Shown here: piece by piece, positions 13,865-22,972 of the stretch
Layout: every line of letters begins with the position of its first letter
How positions within the stretch are numbered: position 1 is the first letter of the stretch
Source: Candidatus Avelusimicrobium intestinipullorum
GTDB lineage: Bacteria; Elusimicrobiota; Elusimicrobia; Elusimicrobiales; Elusimicrobiaceae
Assembly: GCA_944324635.1 (NCBI GenBank)
Contig: CALUXC010000004.1
Span: 1 to 64,000, forward strand
Direction: 5' to 3'
DNA length: 64,000 nucleotides
Program-made: the position numbers and the translations under genes
Notes under the pieces: generated by a model
Database searches by the model: none
Told to the model about the DNA's origin: nothing
Seen by the model: the letters and a program-made list of their open reading frames with translations, nothing else

Positions 13865-14913
13865 TTGGCAGCTCCTTTGGGTAATTTATTTTTGCGGGAA
13901 GAAGAAGGCAAAGACAACTGCAGCCCCCAATAAATAAAAATGCTCACTATGCCGGGGATAATGTAATACACCACGCGGTAAATAAGCGTGGCCATGAGGG
14001 CGGAGTCCCAGTCTATACCCATTTGGGAATAAACGGCCGTCATGGCTAATTCCATCGCGCCCAGCCCCCCCGGAAGCAGCGGAATAAGCGTGGTGACCAT
14101 ACCCACGGCAAAACCCGCCACCAACACGCCCGCCGTAATGTGTATGCCCACGGCGCGGAAAGCAAAATAGAGCACCAAAATGGTGAACAGCCAGTCCGCA
14201 CAGACGTACACAATCGTCCAGGTGAGTTTCTTTTTCTTTTTATGGATTAAATCAATGCCTTCGTCCAGCTGGTCCATGAACGTATCGTACTTGCCTTTGG
14301 GAATCAGCGCACGGAATACGTGATAGAGCACTTTGTTGATAAGGCGGAAAGTTTTGCGCAGCCATTTGGAGCGCCATTCGTTGTTAAACAGGAAAGCCGT
14401 AATCACCACGCACACGGCGCACATGACTACGATAAGCAAAAAGTTTTTTAATATCTGCATGGTGGTGGCCGACGAATTAAACAACATCAGCACGGACCCC
14501 TGCAAAATAATCACCGCCAGCACGAAATACAACAATACCGTAATTACGATACTGGCCGTTACGCACATGCCAAAAGGTACGCGGCGGCGGTTTAGCAAAT
14601 GGGCTCTAAGGGCAAATCCGCTCACCCCCAGCGAAGACACCACATAGTTGACCGTGGTGGACACCAGCGCAATACCAATGGCCGCGCTCTTGCTCACGCG
14701 CCGCCCCATAATGCGCAGCACTTCATAGAGGCTCATGCCCATAGAAACGTAAATCAATGCGGAAGAAAGCAAAGACAAAAACAAATAGCGGGTACTGACG
14801 CCCTGCCAGATTTTAACAAAGCTGTCGCGCGTCTGATACACCATAAAAGCAATAATGCCGACGGACAACACGACACCCAAGGCATACAACAAAAATTTCA
14901 GCGGTTTTTTCAC
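13861..14913 (-). CDS. YbhN/AglD-type integral membrane protein (LPG-synthase-TM fold)
   Basis: The 350-residue product has about eight membrane helices from residue 6 on (FLLYALGVVLSVGIIAFMVY, YLFLSLLSSALIYVSMGMSL, AAIGIALVSTTVNYVVSSLGVSGFALRAHLLNRRRVPFG...). The VNYVVSSLGVSGFALRAHLL and LIPLLPGGLGAMELAM segments are typical of COG0392 proteins related to the membrane part of MprF. Such proteins are flippase-like or act near glycolipid synthesis; substrate unknown. The open frame starts at GTG 14973, but that region holds TATAAT (14949-14944). GTG at 14913 has GGAG five bases before it, so I prefer 14913. First gene of the operon. Confidence 0.85.
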   Translation of the reverse strand: MKKPLKFLLYALGVVLSVGIIAFMVYQTRDSFVKIWQGVSTRYLFLSLLSSALIYVSMGMSLYEVLRIMGRRVSKSAAIGIALVSTTVNYVVSSLGVSGFALRAHLLNRRRVPFGMCVTASIVITVLLYFVLAVIILQGSVLMLFNSSATTMQILKNFLLIVVMCAVCVVITAFLFNNEWRSKWLRKTFRLINKVLYHVFRALIPKGKYDTFMDQLDEGIDLIHKKKKKLTWTIVYVCADWLFTILVLYFAFRAVGIHITAGVLVAGFAVGMVTTLIPLLPGGLGAMELAMTAVYSQMGIDWDSALMATLIYRVVYYIIPGIVSIFIYWGLQLSLPSSSRKNKLPKGAAK

Positions 14914-15034
14914 ACGCGCGCTCCGGGATAAAAGTATGAATAAATTATATAATTTATTTAAGGGAAAAGACACCCGATTTGGACCGTTTTTCCCGCCTGA
15001 TTCCCGTTTTTTTAATTAGAAAGGATTTCCGTTT

Positions 15035-17956
15035 ATGAAAAGCATCAAAGTAATCGGCGCAAAAGGCCACAACTTAAAGAACGTTACGGTAGAACTGCCC
15101 AAGGACAAAATGGTAGTGGTTACCGGGCTTTCGGGCTCCGGCAAGAGCTCGCTGGCGTTTGACACCATTTACGCCGAAGGCCAGCGCCGCTATGTAGAAA
15201 GCATGTCCGCCTATGCCAGGCAGTTTTTGGAGCTGATGGAAAAGCCCGACGTGGAACACATAGAAGGCCTTTCCCCCGCCATTTCCATTGAACAGCGTAC
15301 CCCCTCCAAAAACCCGCGCTCCACGGTGGCCACGGTGACCGAAATCTACGACTACCTGCGCTTGCTGTTTGCGCGCGTGGGGCATCGGTTTTGCCCGCAA
15401 TGCGGGAGGGAAGTCCAATCCTGGAGCGTGCAGGGAATTGCGCAGGATATCTTAAAAAAATTCAACGAAAAAACGGTCTATATTTTGTCCCCCGTGGTGC
15501 GGGGCCGCGCCGGCACGTACGAAGAACTGTTTGCCAAATTCAAAAAAGACGGTTACGTAAAAGCCCGCGTAAACGGGACGGTGCTGTCGCTGGAGAACAC
15601 GCCTTCGCTGGAACGCTACAAAAAGCACACCATTGAACTGGTGACGGACGAAATTTTTGTGGAAGAATTTGACCGCGAACGCCTGGTGGAAAGCTTGGAA
15701 GCCGCGTTAAAATACGCCAAGGGCCTGGTGCACGTGCTGGAAGCCGAGGGCGACAAACCGCGCGAATTTACCTACAGCGAAGAAAACGCCTGCGCCCACT
15801 GCGGGATTGGGTTTTCGGAATTGGAACCGCGTCTGTTTTCGTTCAACTCCCCCTACGGCGCCTGCCCGGACTGCAACGGCCTGGGGCTTAAAATAGAAGT
15901 GGACGAGGACCTCGTCGTCCCGGATCCGACGCTATCCATCAACGAAGGCGCCATCGCCGCGTGGGATAACCCCGTCACCACCCGCACCCACCGCTGGAAA
16001 AACTCCTGGAGCGGGTACTATTACGATATTCTCAAACAAGTTTGCCGTCAAAATCACATCAACATGAACACTCCCTGGAACAAACTTTCCAAAGCACAGC
16101 GCGATTTGCTGCTCTACGGTACGGGAGGAGCCAGTTACACGTCGCTCATATCGGGCGGCGAGCAAGATTTTGAAGGCGTGATTACCAACCTAAAACGCCG
16201 CTACCAGGAAAGCGAAAGCGATTTTGTGAAAGAAGAAGTGTACACCCGCTTTATGCGCGAGGTCACCTGCCCCACCTGCCAGGGCAAACGCCTCAAACCC
16301 GAAGCCCTGGCCGTGCGCGTGGACGGAAAGACCATTCACGACATTGTGGCCATGCAGGTATCGGCCGCCAAGGCGTTTTTTGAACAAATTCATTTATCCG
16401 ATAAAGAAAAAATCATCGCCAAAGACGTGCTGAAAGAAATCCGCGCGCGCTTGGAATTTCTAAATAGCGTGGGCCTTTCGTACCTGACGTTGGAACGCAA
16501 AAGCCAAACCCTCTCGGGCGGCGAAGCGCAGCGTATTCACCTGGCCACGCAAATTGGCTCCGGCCTCACAGGCGTGCTATACGTGCTGGACGAGCCCACC
16601 ATCGGCCTCCACTCGCGCGATAACGACCGCCTGATTGAAACGCTTAAAAACCTGCGCGATTTGGACAACACCCTCATCATCGTAGAGCACGACAAAGACA
16701 CAATCCTTGCCTCCGACTATGTGGTGGAACTCGGCCCCGCCGCGGGCGAAAACGGCGGTCAAATTGTAGCGGCGGAACCGACGGCGGATTTCTTGCGGGA
16801 CGAAAAATCCCTCACCGCCTCGTACCTAAACGGCCGCCGCATGATTTTGCCTCGCGAAGAACTGCGCAAAGGAAACGGAAAGTATTTGGAAATTTTAGGC
16901 GCCAAACAATTCAACCTAAAAAATATAGACGTCAAATTCCCCCTCGGCAAATTTATTTGCGTAACGGGGGTGTCGGGCTCGGGCAAGAGCACGCTTATTC
17001 ATCAAATCTTGTACAAAGCCCTCGCCCAAAAGTTTTACGGCGCCAAAGATGCACCCGGCAAACACAAAGCCATTAAAGGGCTGGAAAACATTGATAAAGT
17101 CATCATCGTGGACCAAAGCCCCATCGGCAAAACGCCCCGCTCCAACCCCGCCACCTACACGGGCGTATTTTCGCACATTCGCGACCTGTTTGCCGAAATG
17201 CCCGAAGCCAAACGCCGCGGCTACAAACCGGGTCGCTTTTCCTTTAACGTAAAGGGCGGCAGATGCGAAAAATGCCAAGGCGACGGTATTTTGAAAATTC
17301 AAATGCAATTTTTGCCCGACATTTACGTAAAATGCGAAGAATGCGACGGCAAACGCTTCAACGAAGATACCCTGCAGGTGAAATTCAAAGGCAAAAACAT
17401 TGCCGAAGTGCTGGACATGAGCGTATCGCAGGCGTTGGAATTTTTTGACAGCATTCCCAAAATAAAACGCTACTTAAAAACCTTAAACGACGTAGGGTTG
17501 GGCTACATTAAGCTCGGTCAGTCCGCCACCACGCTTTCTGGCGGGGAAGCACAGCGCGTTAAACTGGCGGATGAACTGTCCCGCAAAGGCACGGGCAAAA
17601 CGCTGTATATTTTGGACGAGCCCACCACCGGGCTTCACTTTGCAGACATTGATAAACTGCTGCATGTGCTGCACGGCCTGGCGGACAAAGGCAATACCGT
17701 GCTTATCATTGAGCACAATTTGGACGTTATCAAAACGGCCGACTGGCTCATTGACCTGGGCCCCGAAGGCGGCGACAAAGGTGGCCAAATCGTGGTGACC
17801 GGTACGCCGCGCCAAGTGGCCGCGTGCGACAAGTCCTACACGGGCAAATACCTCAAGCCCGAGCTGGACGCCGTGGATAAATTCCTGGCCGAACACCCGG
17901 ACCAAAAGCTCCACGCCCCCAAAGCGGCCCCCGTCAAGAAAACCGCCAAGAAATAA
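15035..17956 (+). CDS. uvrA: Excinuclease ABC subunit A
   Basis: The 973-residue product is damage recognition ATPase of nucleotide excision repair. Two ABC modules are visible: Walker [13 protein letters not shown] (about 31-42) and [11 protein letters not shown] (about 647), with signatures LSGGEAQRI and [12 protein letters not shown] and Walker B segments [13 protein letters not shown] and [13 protein letters not shown]. Zinc-binding Cys pairs are present (FCPQCG, CAHCG...[12 protein letters not shown]...CEEC). The C-terminus has a short Lys/Ala/Pro-rich tail. AAAGGA lies about nine bases before the ATG. Length and motifs are typical. It is a single gene with a strong terminator. Confidence 0.98.
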   Translation: MKSIKVIGAKGHNLKNVTVELPKDKMVVVTGLSGSGKSSLAFDTIYAEGQRRYVESMSAYARQFLELMEKPDVEHIEGLSPAISIEQRTPSKNPRSTVATVTEIYDYLRLLFARVGHRFCPQCGREVQSWSVQGIAQDILKKFNEKTVYILSPVVRGRAGTYEELFAKFKKDGYVKARVNGTVLSLENTPSLERYKKHTIELVTDEIFVEEFDRERLVESLEAALKYAKGLVHVLEAEGDKPREFTYSEENACAHCGIGFSELEPRLFSFNSPYGACPDCNGLGLKIEVDEDLVVPDPTLSINEGAIAAWDNPVTTRTHRWKNSWSGYYYDILKQVCRQNHINMNTPWNKLSKAQRDLLLYGTGGASYTSLISGGEQDFEGVITNLKRRYQESESDFVKEEVYTRFMREVTCPTCQGKRLKPEALAVRVDGKTIHDIVAMQVSAAKAFFEQIHLSDKEKIIAKDVLKEIRARLEFLNSVGLSYLTLERKSQTLSGGEAQRIHLATQIGSGLTGVLYVLDEPTIGLHSRDNDRLIETLKNLRDLDNTLIIVEHDKDTILASDYVVELGPAAGENGGQIVAAEPTADFLRDEKSLTASYLNGRRMILPREELRKGNGKYLEILGAKQFNLKNIDVKFPLGKFICVTGVSGSGKSTLIHQILYKALAQKFYGAKDAPGKHKAIKGLENIDKVIIVDQSPIGKTPRSNPATYTGVFSHIRDLFAEMPEAKRRGYKPGRFSFNVKGGRCEKCQGDGILKIQMQFLPDIYVKCEECDGKRFNEDTLQVKFKGKNIAEVLDMSVSQALEFFDSIPKIKRYLKTLNDVGLGYIKLGQSATTLSGGEAQRVKLADELSRKGTGKTLYILDEPTTGLHFADIDKLLHVLHGLADKGNTVLIIEHNLDVIKTADWLIDLGPEGGDKGGQIVVTGTPRQVAACDKSYTGKYLKPELDAVDKFLAEHPDQKLHAPKAAPVKKTAKK

Positions 17957-17971
17957 TTGTTCCCTTACAAA

Positions 17972-17999
17972 AACGGCCCCCGTCCAAACGGGGGCCGTT
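17972..17999. terminator. Bidirectional terminator between uvrA and the convergent pilin
   Basis: AACGGCCCCCGT-CCAA-ACGGGGGCCGTT. A T-rich plus flank (TCGTTCTTTT) and a minus flank TTTTGTAAGG lie on either side. It separates uvrA from the pilin whose true stop should lie to its right. Confidence 0.88.
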
Positions 18000-18023
18000 C
18001 GTTCTTTTCCGGCAAATCCGCCG

Positions 18024-18529
18024 TTAAATACGGCAACAAATAAATTCCCCACAGTTAGTACCTGCCGGGTTACTCTGTTGGCACAGCCATTACTCCAGGA
18101 CTTGCAAATAGACCATGCGGTGGAGTTTGTCGTTTCGGATTTTAGTTTGCAGTACAAATAATGATCGTTGGTGCTGTAGACGATATTCATATAGTTTTTT
18201 TCGGTATTCGCGCGGCCTTCCCAGTTGCCCACGATATCGCCCGAACCGCCCACCGTATAGCGGAACTTGCCCGCCAGGGCAGATAGCGGGCTGCCCGCCA
18301 CCTGAGTGCCGACGTTAACGTCCAAATCCGAAATGGCCGTAGGCAGCGCTCCGCCGCTGGCCAGCTTGAACACTTCTAATGCCTCACCCAATTTTTTGGT
18401 ATTGGTCATCGCTTCGGACCAGCGGCTTTTTTCCACCGCTTTTTCATACTGAGGAAGCGCCACCGAAGATAAAATACCAATAATCAATACCACTACCAGT
18501 AATTCTATTAACGTGAAACCTTTTTTCAT
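18024..18529 (-). pseudogene. Type IV pilin-like gene with an apparent 3' frameshift
   Basis: The start is canonical: ATG 18529 with AAGGAG upstream, MKKGFTLIELLVVVLIIGIL, then ALPQYEKAVEKSRWSEA and a head ending TAWSICKSWSNG. After that (about 18087) the frame runs on through the terminator hairpin and more than 480 bases into antisense uvrA, which is not credible. Another frame reads LCQQSNPAGTNCGEFICCRI and stops at 18024-18026, before the hairpin, with the Cys-rich end expected of this family. A one-base indel near 18087 explains both. It could be a true mutation, phase variation or a sequence error. If restored, the product would be about 168 residues. Confidence 0.7.
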
Positions 18530-18619
18530 TCGTTTTCTCCTTGCCTGCACACGCAGGCTAAAGCCAGTGTAATAGAAAAACAAAAAATTTTCAACTTTCA
18601 CCCTTTGTTTGTAAATTTC

Positions 18620-18631
18620 TATAATAAATAT
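18620..18631 (+). promoter_or_regulatory. Likely -10 box of a leaderless ybaK transcript
   Basis: TATAAT (18620-18625) lies six bases before the ATG at 18632. No Shine-Dalgarno is present. A -35-like TTTCAC is at 18596-18601. Confidence 0.55.
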
Positions 18632-19111
18632 ATGAAAACCAAAGTCCACAAAACAAACGCCGCCCGTCATTTGGACGACCTGCATATCCCCTACGAACTC
18701 ATCCCGTACGAAGTGGACGAAGAGAACCTAAGCGCCGTTCACGTGGCGCAAACCCTGGGGCAAAATATAGACCAGGTGTACAAAACATTGGTTCTTCGCG
18801 GCGACAAAACGGGTTTTTTCGTGTGCGTCATTCCCGGCGGAGCGGAGCTGGACATGAAAGCCGCCGCCCGCGCCAGCGGCAACAAGTCCTGCGAAATGCT
18901 GCACGTGAAAGAATTGGTGCCCGTTACGGGCTACATGCGCGGCGGTTGCAGCCCTTTGGGCATGAAAAAGCACTTCCCCACATTTATTCATGAAGACTGT
19001 ATTTTGTGGGATTACATTTTTGTCAGTGCCGGGCTGCGCGGACTGCAAATCAAAATCAACCCCAACGACCTCTTAAAAGCCGCCCAAGCCAAAGACGTAA
19101 AACTCTGCTAA
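18632..19111 (+). CDS. ybaK: YbaK/EbsC-family aminoacyl-tRNA deacylase
   Basis: The 159-residue product should hydrolyse mischarged Cys-tRNA(Pro), a translation quality-control step. Family features seen: KVHKTNAARHLDDLHIPYELIPYEV at the N-terminus, VYKTLVLRGDKTGFFVCVIPG with the catalytic Lys, ELDMKAAARASGNKSCEMLHVKELVPVTGYMRGGCSPLG, and VSAGLRGLQIKINPNDLLKAA. The frame is open nine codons earlier, but the TATAAT six bases before ATG 18632 makes a leaderless start there likely. It is a single gene before the RDD protein, 71 bp away. Confidence 0.92.
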   Translation: MKTKVHKTNAARHLDDLHIPYELIPYEVDEENLSAVHVAQTLGQNIDQVYKTLVLRGDKTGFFVCVIPGGAELDMKAAARASGNKSCEMLHVKELVPVTGYMRGGCSPLGMKKHFPTFIHEDCILWDYIFVSAGLRGLQIKINPNDLLKAAQAKDVKLC

Positions 19112-19182
19112 CATTCCCCTCCCTTGAGAAAAACGCCTAAACGCCTATACTATAAGTAAGCTCTCTACAGCGGAGGTGGCGT

Positions 19183-20010
19183 ATGTACGCAAGCGTATGG
19201 AAACGTTTTTTTGCTTTTCTAATTGACGCGGCGGTGTTTGCCGTCCTGTTTTGGGTGCTGGCCCAGCTGATGGACAACGCCTCCGTTTCGCTGATACTGC
19301 TGGTAATAATTTGGCTGTATTATGCCTTATTGGAAAGCTCCCCCCTGCAGGCCAGTTTAGGGAAAATTATTGTGGGCATCAAAGTGGTGGACCGGCGCGG
19401 CCGGCGCCTTACTTTCTGGCAGGCCACGGAACGTATTTTTTCTAAATTGGTTACCAACGTTACGTTTTATTTCGGCTTCTTTATTGCCGCGTTTGACAAG
19501 AAAAAACGCACCCTGCACGACCGTATCAGCCACAGCGCCGTCATTTCCAAACGAGCCGAATTTGACCCCGAAGCCTACGAAGAGGAAGAAGAAACTTCTT
19601 TCACCTTCATCACCGTAGTATCCGTGTTGCTGGCGCTGGTGTTTGTGGCCCTGATGGTGCTGGCCGTGGCACTGCCGCAATATCAGCGCACGGAACGGCA
19701 TATTCAGTTATCCCGCGTGCTCACCGCGCTGGACTACGCCGCCCGCAAACAATTAAAAGACTCCCAAAAACCCCTGGCCGACCCGCGCGTGTGGCTAAGC
19801 AAATATAGAAACTGCGAAAAAATCAGCCCAGACAAACTATCCTGCGCCGGGTTTGAACTTCTGTTGGAACCGGGCGGCGTAAAAGCCAATGTGCGCAACC
19901 ATGCGATGGATATCCTCTATACGCTGGACTATCCGTTTGACGGCGGACCCGTGGTTTGTACCCCGCTTACCAAACAAGGGGAGGAAATTTGCTCCACCCT
20001 CAATAATTAA
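19183..20010 (+). CDS. RDD membrane protein fused to a pilin-like segment
   Basis: The 275-residue product has an N-terminal RDD domain (residues 1-125) with WKRFFAFLIDAAVF, two TM helices (about 10-48), LQASLGKIIVGIKVVDRRGRRLTFWQA and DRISHS. After an acidic linker (EAYEEEEE) a third hydrophobic helix (141-163) runs into VALPQYQRTERHIQLSRVLTALDYAARKQ. That pattern is the hydrophobic helix-LPQY-amphipathic helix of the pilins in this window. A Cys-containing C-terminal domain (NCEKISPDKLSCAGFEL, VVCTPLTKQGEEICS) resembles pilin heads. No prepilin cleavage motif precedes the helix, so it should stay membrane-bound. Function unknown. GGAGGT precedes the ATG, with TATACT at about 19147. Confidence 0.85.
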   Translation: MYASVWKRFFAFLIDAAVFAVLFWVLAQLMDNASVSLILLVIIWLYYALLESSPLQASLGKIIVGIKVVDRRGRRLTFWQATERIFSKLVTNVTFYFGFFIAAFDKKKRTLHDRISHSAVISKRAEFDPEAYEEEEETSFTFITVVSVLLALVFVALMVLAVALPQYQRTERHIQLSRVLTALDYAARKQLKDSQKPLADPRVWLSKYRNCEKISPDKLSCAGFELLLEPGGVKANVRNHAMDILYTLDYPFDGGPVVCTPLTKQGEEICSTLNN

Positions 20011-20015
20011 ATAAA

Positions 20016-20043
20016 AACCCCGCTTTGCAAAGCGGGGTTTTTT
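20016..20043 (+). terminator. Terminator after the RDD-pilin gene
   Basis: ACCCCGCTTT-GC-AAAGCGGGGT (20017-20038) followed by T runs to 20043; A-rich on the other side. Confidence 0.9.
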
Positions 20044-20101
20044 CTTGCCAACAAACCGATTTTGTAGAGAGTCTCCCTCCTGCCCTGCCCGCCAAATTTG
20101 T

Positions 20102-20114
20102 TATCATTACATAT
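20102..20114 (+). promoter_or_regulatory. Likely -10 box of a leaderless transcript
   Basis: TATCAT (20102-20107) lies seven bases before the ATG at 20115 and no Shine-Dalgarno is seen. Confidence 0.5.
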
Positions 20115-22436
20115 ATGTCCGCCAAAAGAAACCATTCTGCCCGCAAAAAAACCGCCGCCCAGCCGGCCGCCGTATCGGCCGTTTGCGCGGCCCCACAGCC
20201 TGTTTCTTCCCAGCCGGCCGCAGCGTTCTTGCGCAAAGCGCTCACCTGGGTAACGGGGTGGGCCTGCCTGTTGGTAAGTATTTCGTTTTTTACCGCCACT
20301 TATGACACGGCCCAAGTAAAGCTGACACTTCTTCACTGTGCTACGGTAGTTTTGTTATCTCTTTGGGCCTCCCTTAAACTGACGGAACGCAAAAATCCCT
20401 TTACGCGGGAAAACCTTCCCTTTTTGCTGCCGCTACTTGCGTATTTGGGGTGGAATATTTTTTCCTTTTGCTTTTTACCCTATAAAATGGAAGCCGCCGA
20501 AGAATTTGTGCGGTTAATCATGTATGGCTTGATTACCCTGATGATTGCCTGCGAGTTTCGCCAACAGGACGTCAAAACCGTCACCAAGTTTATTTTGGCC
20601 GCGGCGTGGATTTCGTTTGCCTATGCGCTCTTGCAAATTATAGACGGGTTCTTCCCGGGGGCTGATTTTATGCCGTGGAGAGGCTTCTTTATGAAGCGGG
20701 TGTTTTCCACGCATGCCAACCCCAATTTCTTTGGCGCTTTTGTGATTTTTGCTTCCTGCCTGGCGGGCGCGCAATACCTGCTGACGCGTAAAAAGAGCCT
20801 GCTCGTATTGCTGGCGGCGGGACTGGCGGGGCTGTTCTTTACCGAAAGTAAAGGCGCCTGGCTGGCCTATGCGGCGGCCCTGGTGTGCTTTGCGGGGATA
20901 TATACCAACTTTTTTATGCAAGGCGCGGCAAAAAAACATTTGCGCAAAATTAACCTGGCCGCTCTGGGCATATTGTTGCTGGCTTTGGTAGGGGCGGGGC
21001 TGTATGGGGCCAAGCGTTTTCAGTCCGTCAGCTTCCGTGCGTTTACGTGGCTGTCCACCCTGGAAATGGTGCAGGACGCTCCCGTCATGGGTACCGGGCC
21101 GGGCAGCTTCAAAATCATTTATCCGGCCTACCGCCGCCCGCAAATTTTTTATATAGAAAACTCCCACAACACCGAAACCCAACACGCCGAAAACGAATAC
21201 CTGGAACAATGGGCCACCGTCGGCACGGTAGGGGTGGCAATTTTCCTGTGGCTGATTGTGTTTGTATTTATCTGCGCGGTGCGTAACCTAAAAGAGCCGC
21301 TTGCAAACCCGCAAGATACGGCGATAAAAGAACGGAACTTGTATTTGCTGGGATACGCCAGCGCCTTCTTTGGCCTGATGACGCACGCATGTGTGGACAT
21401 CAGTATCCGCTTTGCTTCCAGCGGCCTGTTTTTTGCGGTGTTTTGCGGCGTTATTCTGGCCTTAAGCAAAGGACCCCAGGCGGATAATTCCCCGGCCGAA
21501 CAAACGCCCGCTCCCAGCTGGCTGCTGTGGAGCGTGCGCACCCTGCTGGCGGTAGTGCTGATTGGCGGAGGGTGGTGGATTTGCAGTCAATTTTCCAAAA
21601 TCATAGGCGCTCTTCGCACCGTCACGCTGGGAGAAACCTTATTGATTGCCGTTTCGTGGGCGGTGTTGTTATTCTGCCTGGTGGGTACGATGTTTATTTA
21701 CTTAAAAAGCGCCTTGTTAAATAAGCGCGTATGGCCGGGGCTGATTATGGCCTTATCGGTACCGGTGCTGTGCTATTTTTACGGTTTTTTCCAAGCCAAC
21801 CACTATTATAGCTTGGGCGTAAGGCTGGTAAGCAACGGAAACCCCGAAGGAGCCCTGGGCTATTTTACCAAAGCCATTGACTTAAATCCGTTTTTGACAG
21901 AATACCGCCAGTTCCGTGCCAACACGCTTGCCAGCGTGCTGAATTTGACGGAGTCTTTTTCTCCCACGCGCGGGGATAAGGACGAACCGTCCAACGACTA
22001 CGAACGCGCCATGCGGGATTATGCCATCGTCTTAAAACGGGCCCCGAATCATGCCATGCTGCACCAAAACATCGGTCAGCTGTACTACAAAATGGCCGTT
22101 CAACAAGCCAAAAGCGCCGGGCAAGCCTCTACCGCGGCCCAATATCAGGAGCTCAGCGCGCGCTCCCGCGAGAATATGGCTCAAGCCAAAAAAGCGTTTG
22201 AACGCTCGCTGAAATTGGACCCGGTAAACGAATCCACTTATTTGTTTTTAACCAGCATCGCCCTAATGGAGCGTAACCCGGACCAAGCCCAAGCCTGGAT
22301 AGACGCGTACCGCAAAGGCCCGCAAGGCGTAACGGAAAACGAATTTTTGGAAAAACACCGCACCAATCCGCGCTTTGACGTGCCCCAACAGCAAGTTCAC
22401 GCGTTGCGGGCCACCGTCGGGAAACGGGCCTCGTAA
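20115..22436 (+). CDS. O-antigen ligase/PglL-like membrane protein with C-terminal TPRs
   Basis: The 773-residue product has an Ala/Pro-rich cytoplasmic start, then about eleven TM helices (from residue 45) with a large periplasmic loop containing MGTGPGSFKIIYPAYRRPQ and HNTETQHAENEYLEQWATVGTVG, the Wzy_C region of O-antigen ligases and pilin O-oligosaccharyltransferases. Two further TMs lead into TPR-like repeats (about 570-770; NGNPEGALGYFTKAIDLNPF, MLHQNIGQLYYKMAVQQAK, AKKAFERSLKLDPVNESTYLF). It could join O-antigen to lipid A or glycosylate pilins; the many pilins nearby make the second plausible. The frame opens earlier, but 20115 fits the leaderless promoter and lies past the preceding terminator. 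Confidence 0.85.
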   Translation: MSAKRNHSARKKTAAQPAAVSAVCAAPQPVSSQPAAAFLRKALTWVTGWACLLVSISFFTATYDTAQVKLTLLHCATVVLLSLWASLKLTERKNPFTRENLPFLLPLLAYLGWNIFSFCFLPYKMEAAEEFVRLIMYGLITLMIACEFRQQDVKTVTKFILAAAWISFAYALLQIIDGFFPGADFMPWRGFFMKRVFSTHANPNFFGAFVIFASCLAGAQYLLTRKKSLLVLLAAGLAGLFFTESKGAWLAYAAALVCFAGIYTNFFMQGAAKKHLRKINLAALGILLLALVGAGLYGAKRFQSVSFRAFTWLSTLEMVQDAPVMGTGPGSFKIIYPAYRRPQIFYIENSHNTETQHAENEYLEQWATVGTVGVAIFLWLIVFVFICAVRNLKEPLANPQDTAIKERNLYLLGYASAFFGLMTHACVDISIRFASSGLFFAVFCGVILALSKGPQADNSPAEQTPAPSWLLWSVRTLLAVVLIGGGWWICSQFSKIIGALRTVTLGETLLIAVSWAVLLFCLVGTMFIYLKSALLNKRVWPGLIMALSVPVLCYFYGFFQANHYYSLGVRLVSNGNPEGALGYFTKAIDLNPFLTEYRQFRANTLASVLNLTESFSPTRGDKDEPSNDYERAMRDYAIVLKRAPNHAMLHQNIGQLYYKMAVQQAKSAGQASTAAQYQELSARSRENMAQAKKAFERSLKLDPVNESTYLFLTSIALMERNPDQAQAWIDAYRKGPQGVTENEFLEKHRTNPRFDVPQQQVHALRATVGKRAS

Positions 22437-22502
22437 AACAAGACTGGTGCAAAAGATTTAATTTTTTTGTAGAATATATCTACAACGAATAAACGTTTTC
22501 CC

Positions 22503-22574
22503 GCCAAGATAGCTCAGCTGGTAGAGCAACCGCTTCGTAAGCGGTAGGTCGGGGGTTCGATCCCCCCTCTTGGC
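22503..22574 (+). tRNA. tRNA-Thr (anticodon CGT)
   Basis: Cloverleaf by eye: acceptor GCCAAGA/TCTTGGC, D arm with AGCTCAGCTGGTAGAGC, anticodon stem CCGCT/AGCGG with loop TTCGTAA giving anticodon CGT, and T arm GGGGG-TTCGATC-CCCCC. The CCA end is not encoded. A terminator follows. Confidence 0.95.
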
Positions 22575-22584
22575 TTTTATTTAT

Positions 22585-22607
22585 GCCCTCCTTCGGAGGG
22601 CTTTTTT
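22585..22607 (+). terminator. Terminator after tRNA-Thr
   Basis: GCCCTCC-TTC-GGAGGGC followed by six T (22602-22607). Confidence 0.9.
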
Positions 22608-22972
22608 ACGCCCCAAAAAGCCCGTTTCATTTATTTCCCCCGACGATAAAAGCACTACAAACCACGTGAAAGCAAAAATACGCTAAAACAAGTGCCTCCA
22701 ACAGTCAGCACGCTCCCCCAAACGAAAATACCCGCTCCGCCACACCCCATAATCCTATGCGGCCAAATCGACCTAGTCCGCTGGGCCCATAAACGCAAAT
22801 GCCACGCTCAAGTTTCTCCCCCGCTCCATAAAAACATACACAAGTGTATTTGCCTAATGGAAACAAAGAGAAAAGTAACGGAAAGATATCGTATATCGGT
22901 TGCGCCTGTTTTTGCTATTTTTGCTATACTAAGAAATGTAGAGATGCGATTTTAATTAAAAGGGAGATAACT
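22608..22972. other. Intergenic region between tRNA-Thr and the pilin
   Basis: No credible gene is seen in these 365 bases; the short ORFs have low-complexity, Pro-rich translations. A small palindrome ATACAC-AA-GTGTAT lies near 22840. A likely pilin promoter is TATACT (22925-22930) with TTGCGC 19 bases before it. No copy of the tRNA 3' end was noticed at the far end of the phage region. Confidence 0.6.

Noticed and set aside
17483-18685. A 400-codon minus-strand ORF starting as a pilin and running into antisense uvrA
   Set aside because: It passes through the terminator hairpin and the uvrA coding region; the pilin is better explained by a frameshift near 18087 with an end at 18024. Its first Met is also upstream of the real start.
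20025-20114. Upstream extension of the Wzy-like gene from 20025
   Set aside because: The extension lies in the preceding terminator; the TATCAT box and ATG at 20115 are better placed.
22503-22574. tRNA-Thr as attachment site of the phage cassette
   Set aside because: No repeat of the tRNA 3' end was seen near 46.8 kb, a pilin gene separates the tRNA from the cassette, and no integrase is present.
22692-22955. 87-codon ORF between tRNA and pilin
   Set aside because: Low-complexity Pro/His-rich translation, no RBS, and it overlaps the pilin promoter region.
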